64,000 nucleotides of DNA from DAOUJH01 sp965248955. GTDB lineage: Bacteria > Chloroflexota > Dehalococcoidia > Lucifugimonadales > QGNO01. The notes beneath the pieces are model-generated. The model saw only the letters and a program-made list of their open reading frames with translations. It ran no database searches and was not told where the DNA came from. The translations under genes and the position numbers were made by a program. The DNA lies in NCBI GenBank assembly GCA_965248955.1, contig OZ252212.1, forward strand, positions 1,116,001-1,180,000, in the 5' to 3' direction. Of this stretch, positions 63,109 to 64,000 are shown piece by piece (the first letter of the stretch is position 1; each line of letters opens with the position of its first letter).

Positions 63109-63393
63109 ATGCAACAGCTCAACATCCTGCTGCGTCCCATAGTCACTGAGAAAAGTACCCTGCTCCAGGAGCGGAACAAGTATGTGTTCGAGATTACGCC
63201 TAGAGCCAATAAGATAATGGTAAAAGAGGCGGTGCAGCGCGCCTACAACGTAGGAGTGCTCCAGGTGAACATTTTGAAGAACAGGGGCAAGAGGAAGCGC
63301 TTTGGCCCCCGCTGGACACGAACGCGAGACCGCAAGAAAGCGATTGTGACCCTCAAGCCCGGCGATAGGATCGAGATATTCCAGGGAGCGTAG
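63109..63393 (+). CDS. rplW: 50S ribosomal protein L23
   Basis: 94 residues: LLRPIVTEKSTLLQERNKYVF and the KRKRFGPRWTRTRDRKKAIV loop. Normal length, at the exit tunnel; starts three bases after rplD. Confidence 0.96.
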   Translation: MQQLNILLRPIVTEKSTLLQERNKYVFEITPRANKIMVKEAVQRAYNVGVLQVNILKNRGKRKRFGPRWTRTRDRKKAIVTLKPGDRIEIFQGA

Positions 63394-63396
63394 CCC

Positions 63397-64000
63397 ATGC
63401 CGTTGAAGACATATAGACCCACAACTCCCTCCAGGCGCGGAGCGGTTTCCAACACTTTCGAAGAGTTGACCAGCTCCAGCCCTGAAAAGTCGCTCGCTGC
63501 CCCGCTGAAGCGTTCCGGTGGAAGAAACTCCAGGGGAAAGATCACGGTGCGTCGTCGCGGCGGCGGCGCCAAAAGGTCTTACCGCATCATAGACTTCAAG
63601 CGAGACAAGCTGGGAGTGCCCGGCAAGGTGGCGGCCATCGAGTACGACCCCAACCGCTCGGCAAGGATTGCCCTCATCCACTACGCGGACGGAGAAAAGC
63701 GTTACATAATACATCCCGAGAAGTTGAAGGTGGGGGACCGCGTTGAAGCCGGCCCTGACGCCGAGGTCAAGGTTGGCAATGCGCTTCCCCTGAGCCATAT
63801 ACCCACGGGCACCCAGGTGCACAACATAGAAATGCAGCCCGGCATGGGCGGCAAGATAGTCCGCAGCGCCGGTCTGTCGGCACAGGTGTTGGCCAAGGAG
63901 CCCAATTACACGCTCATCAGGTTGCCATCGGGCGAGGTTAGACGCATGCTCAGCCAGTCCATGGCTACCGTTGGTGAGGTGGGAAACGCGGACAACAAGA
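63397..64000 (+). CDS. rplB: 50S ribosomal protein L2 (partial, cut by window end)
   Basis: The first ~201 residues, running off the window. It starts MPLKTYRPTTPSRRGAVSNT, with GRNSRGKITVRRRGGGAKRS and AIEYDPNRSARIALIHYADG, all typical of L2. The next S10-operon genes should follow. Confidence 0.96.
   Translation, partial: MPLKTYRPTTPSRRGAVSNTFEELTSSSPEKSLAAPLKRSGGRNSRGKITVRRRGGGAKRSYRIIDFKRDKLGVPGKVAAIEYDPNRSARIALIHYADGEKRYIIHPEKLKVGDRVEAGPDAEVKVGNALPLSHIPTGTQVHNIEMQPGMGGKIVRSAGLSAQVLAKEPNYTLIRLPSGEVRRMLSQSMATVGEVGNADNK

Overview
This window looks like a chromosomal segment of an uncultured Chloroflexota bacterium, most likely a Dehalococcoidia/SAR202-type lineage. The pointers are inferred, not proven: a DUF177-rpmF-fabD-nusB-acpP block, a two-gene MaoC-like dehydratase cassette present twice, a small Arc-like ribbon-helix-helix protein, and frequent GTG/TTG starts with good Shine-Dalgarno sites. 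Genes are densely packed on both strands. I see no CRISPR array and no intact insertion sequence.

Layout. 0-12 kb: an Rrf2 regulator, rplY, fmt, dnaA, an Obg-type GTPase, nadD, the first dehydratase pair, pyrE and gyrB. 12-18.5 kb (minus strand): pxpA-pxpB-pxpC-ggt followed by an S9-like peptidase, which reads as a route from gamma-glutamyl compounds and peptides through 5-oxoproline to glutamate. 18.6-21.9 kb: a methyltransferase, a DM13 protein, and a sodium-pump decarboxylase set (gamma, beta, biotin carrier) with no carboxyltransferase. 22-25.5 kb: an EamA transporter and the second dehydratase pair. 25.7-28.9 kb: a large fused nuclease-methyltransferase and a duplicated cysteine-rich small protein, the most accessory-looking part of the first half.

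29.2-36.3 kb (minus strand): rpsB-tsf-pyrH-frr-cdsA-dxr-rseP-ispG, without uppS. 36.5-43.9 kb: DUF177-rpmF-fabD-nusB-acpP, then a uracil-DNA glycosylase, RNase J and FtsK. 44-47.5 kb: an Arc-like protein, an Mrp/MIP18 iron-sulfur pair, a small unknown and proS. 47.5-57.7 kb is a looser accessory zone: a GH15 enzyme, a hydrolase, tRNA-Val(GAC), DUF4166, an SDR, small unknowns and a decayed ABC exporter whose permease runs into a ClpC N-domain fragment. 58-64 kb: the str/S10 operon (rpsL, rpsG, fusA, rpsJ, rplC, rplD, rplW, rplB, cut by the window end) behind a near-consensus promoter; tuf is absent between fusA and rpsJ.

Most worth a second look: (1) DnaA has an intact AAA+ engine, but its DNA-reading signature is replaced at most base-contact positions, next to a triple 7-bp repeat upstream of the gene; (2) the neighbouring Obg-type GTPase has altered G3 and G4 motifs; (3) the duplicated Cys-rich protein appears to have a one-base frameshift right after its start codon; (4) the ABC permease pseudogene carries a 39-bp segment that appears inverted between perfect 19-bp inverted repeats.
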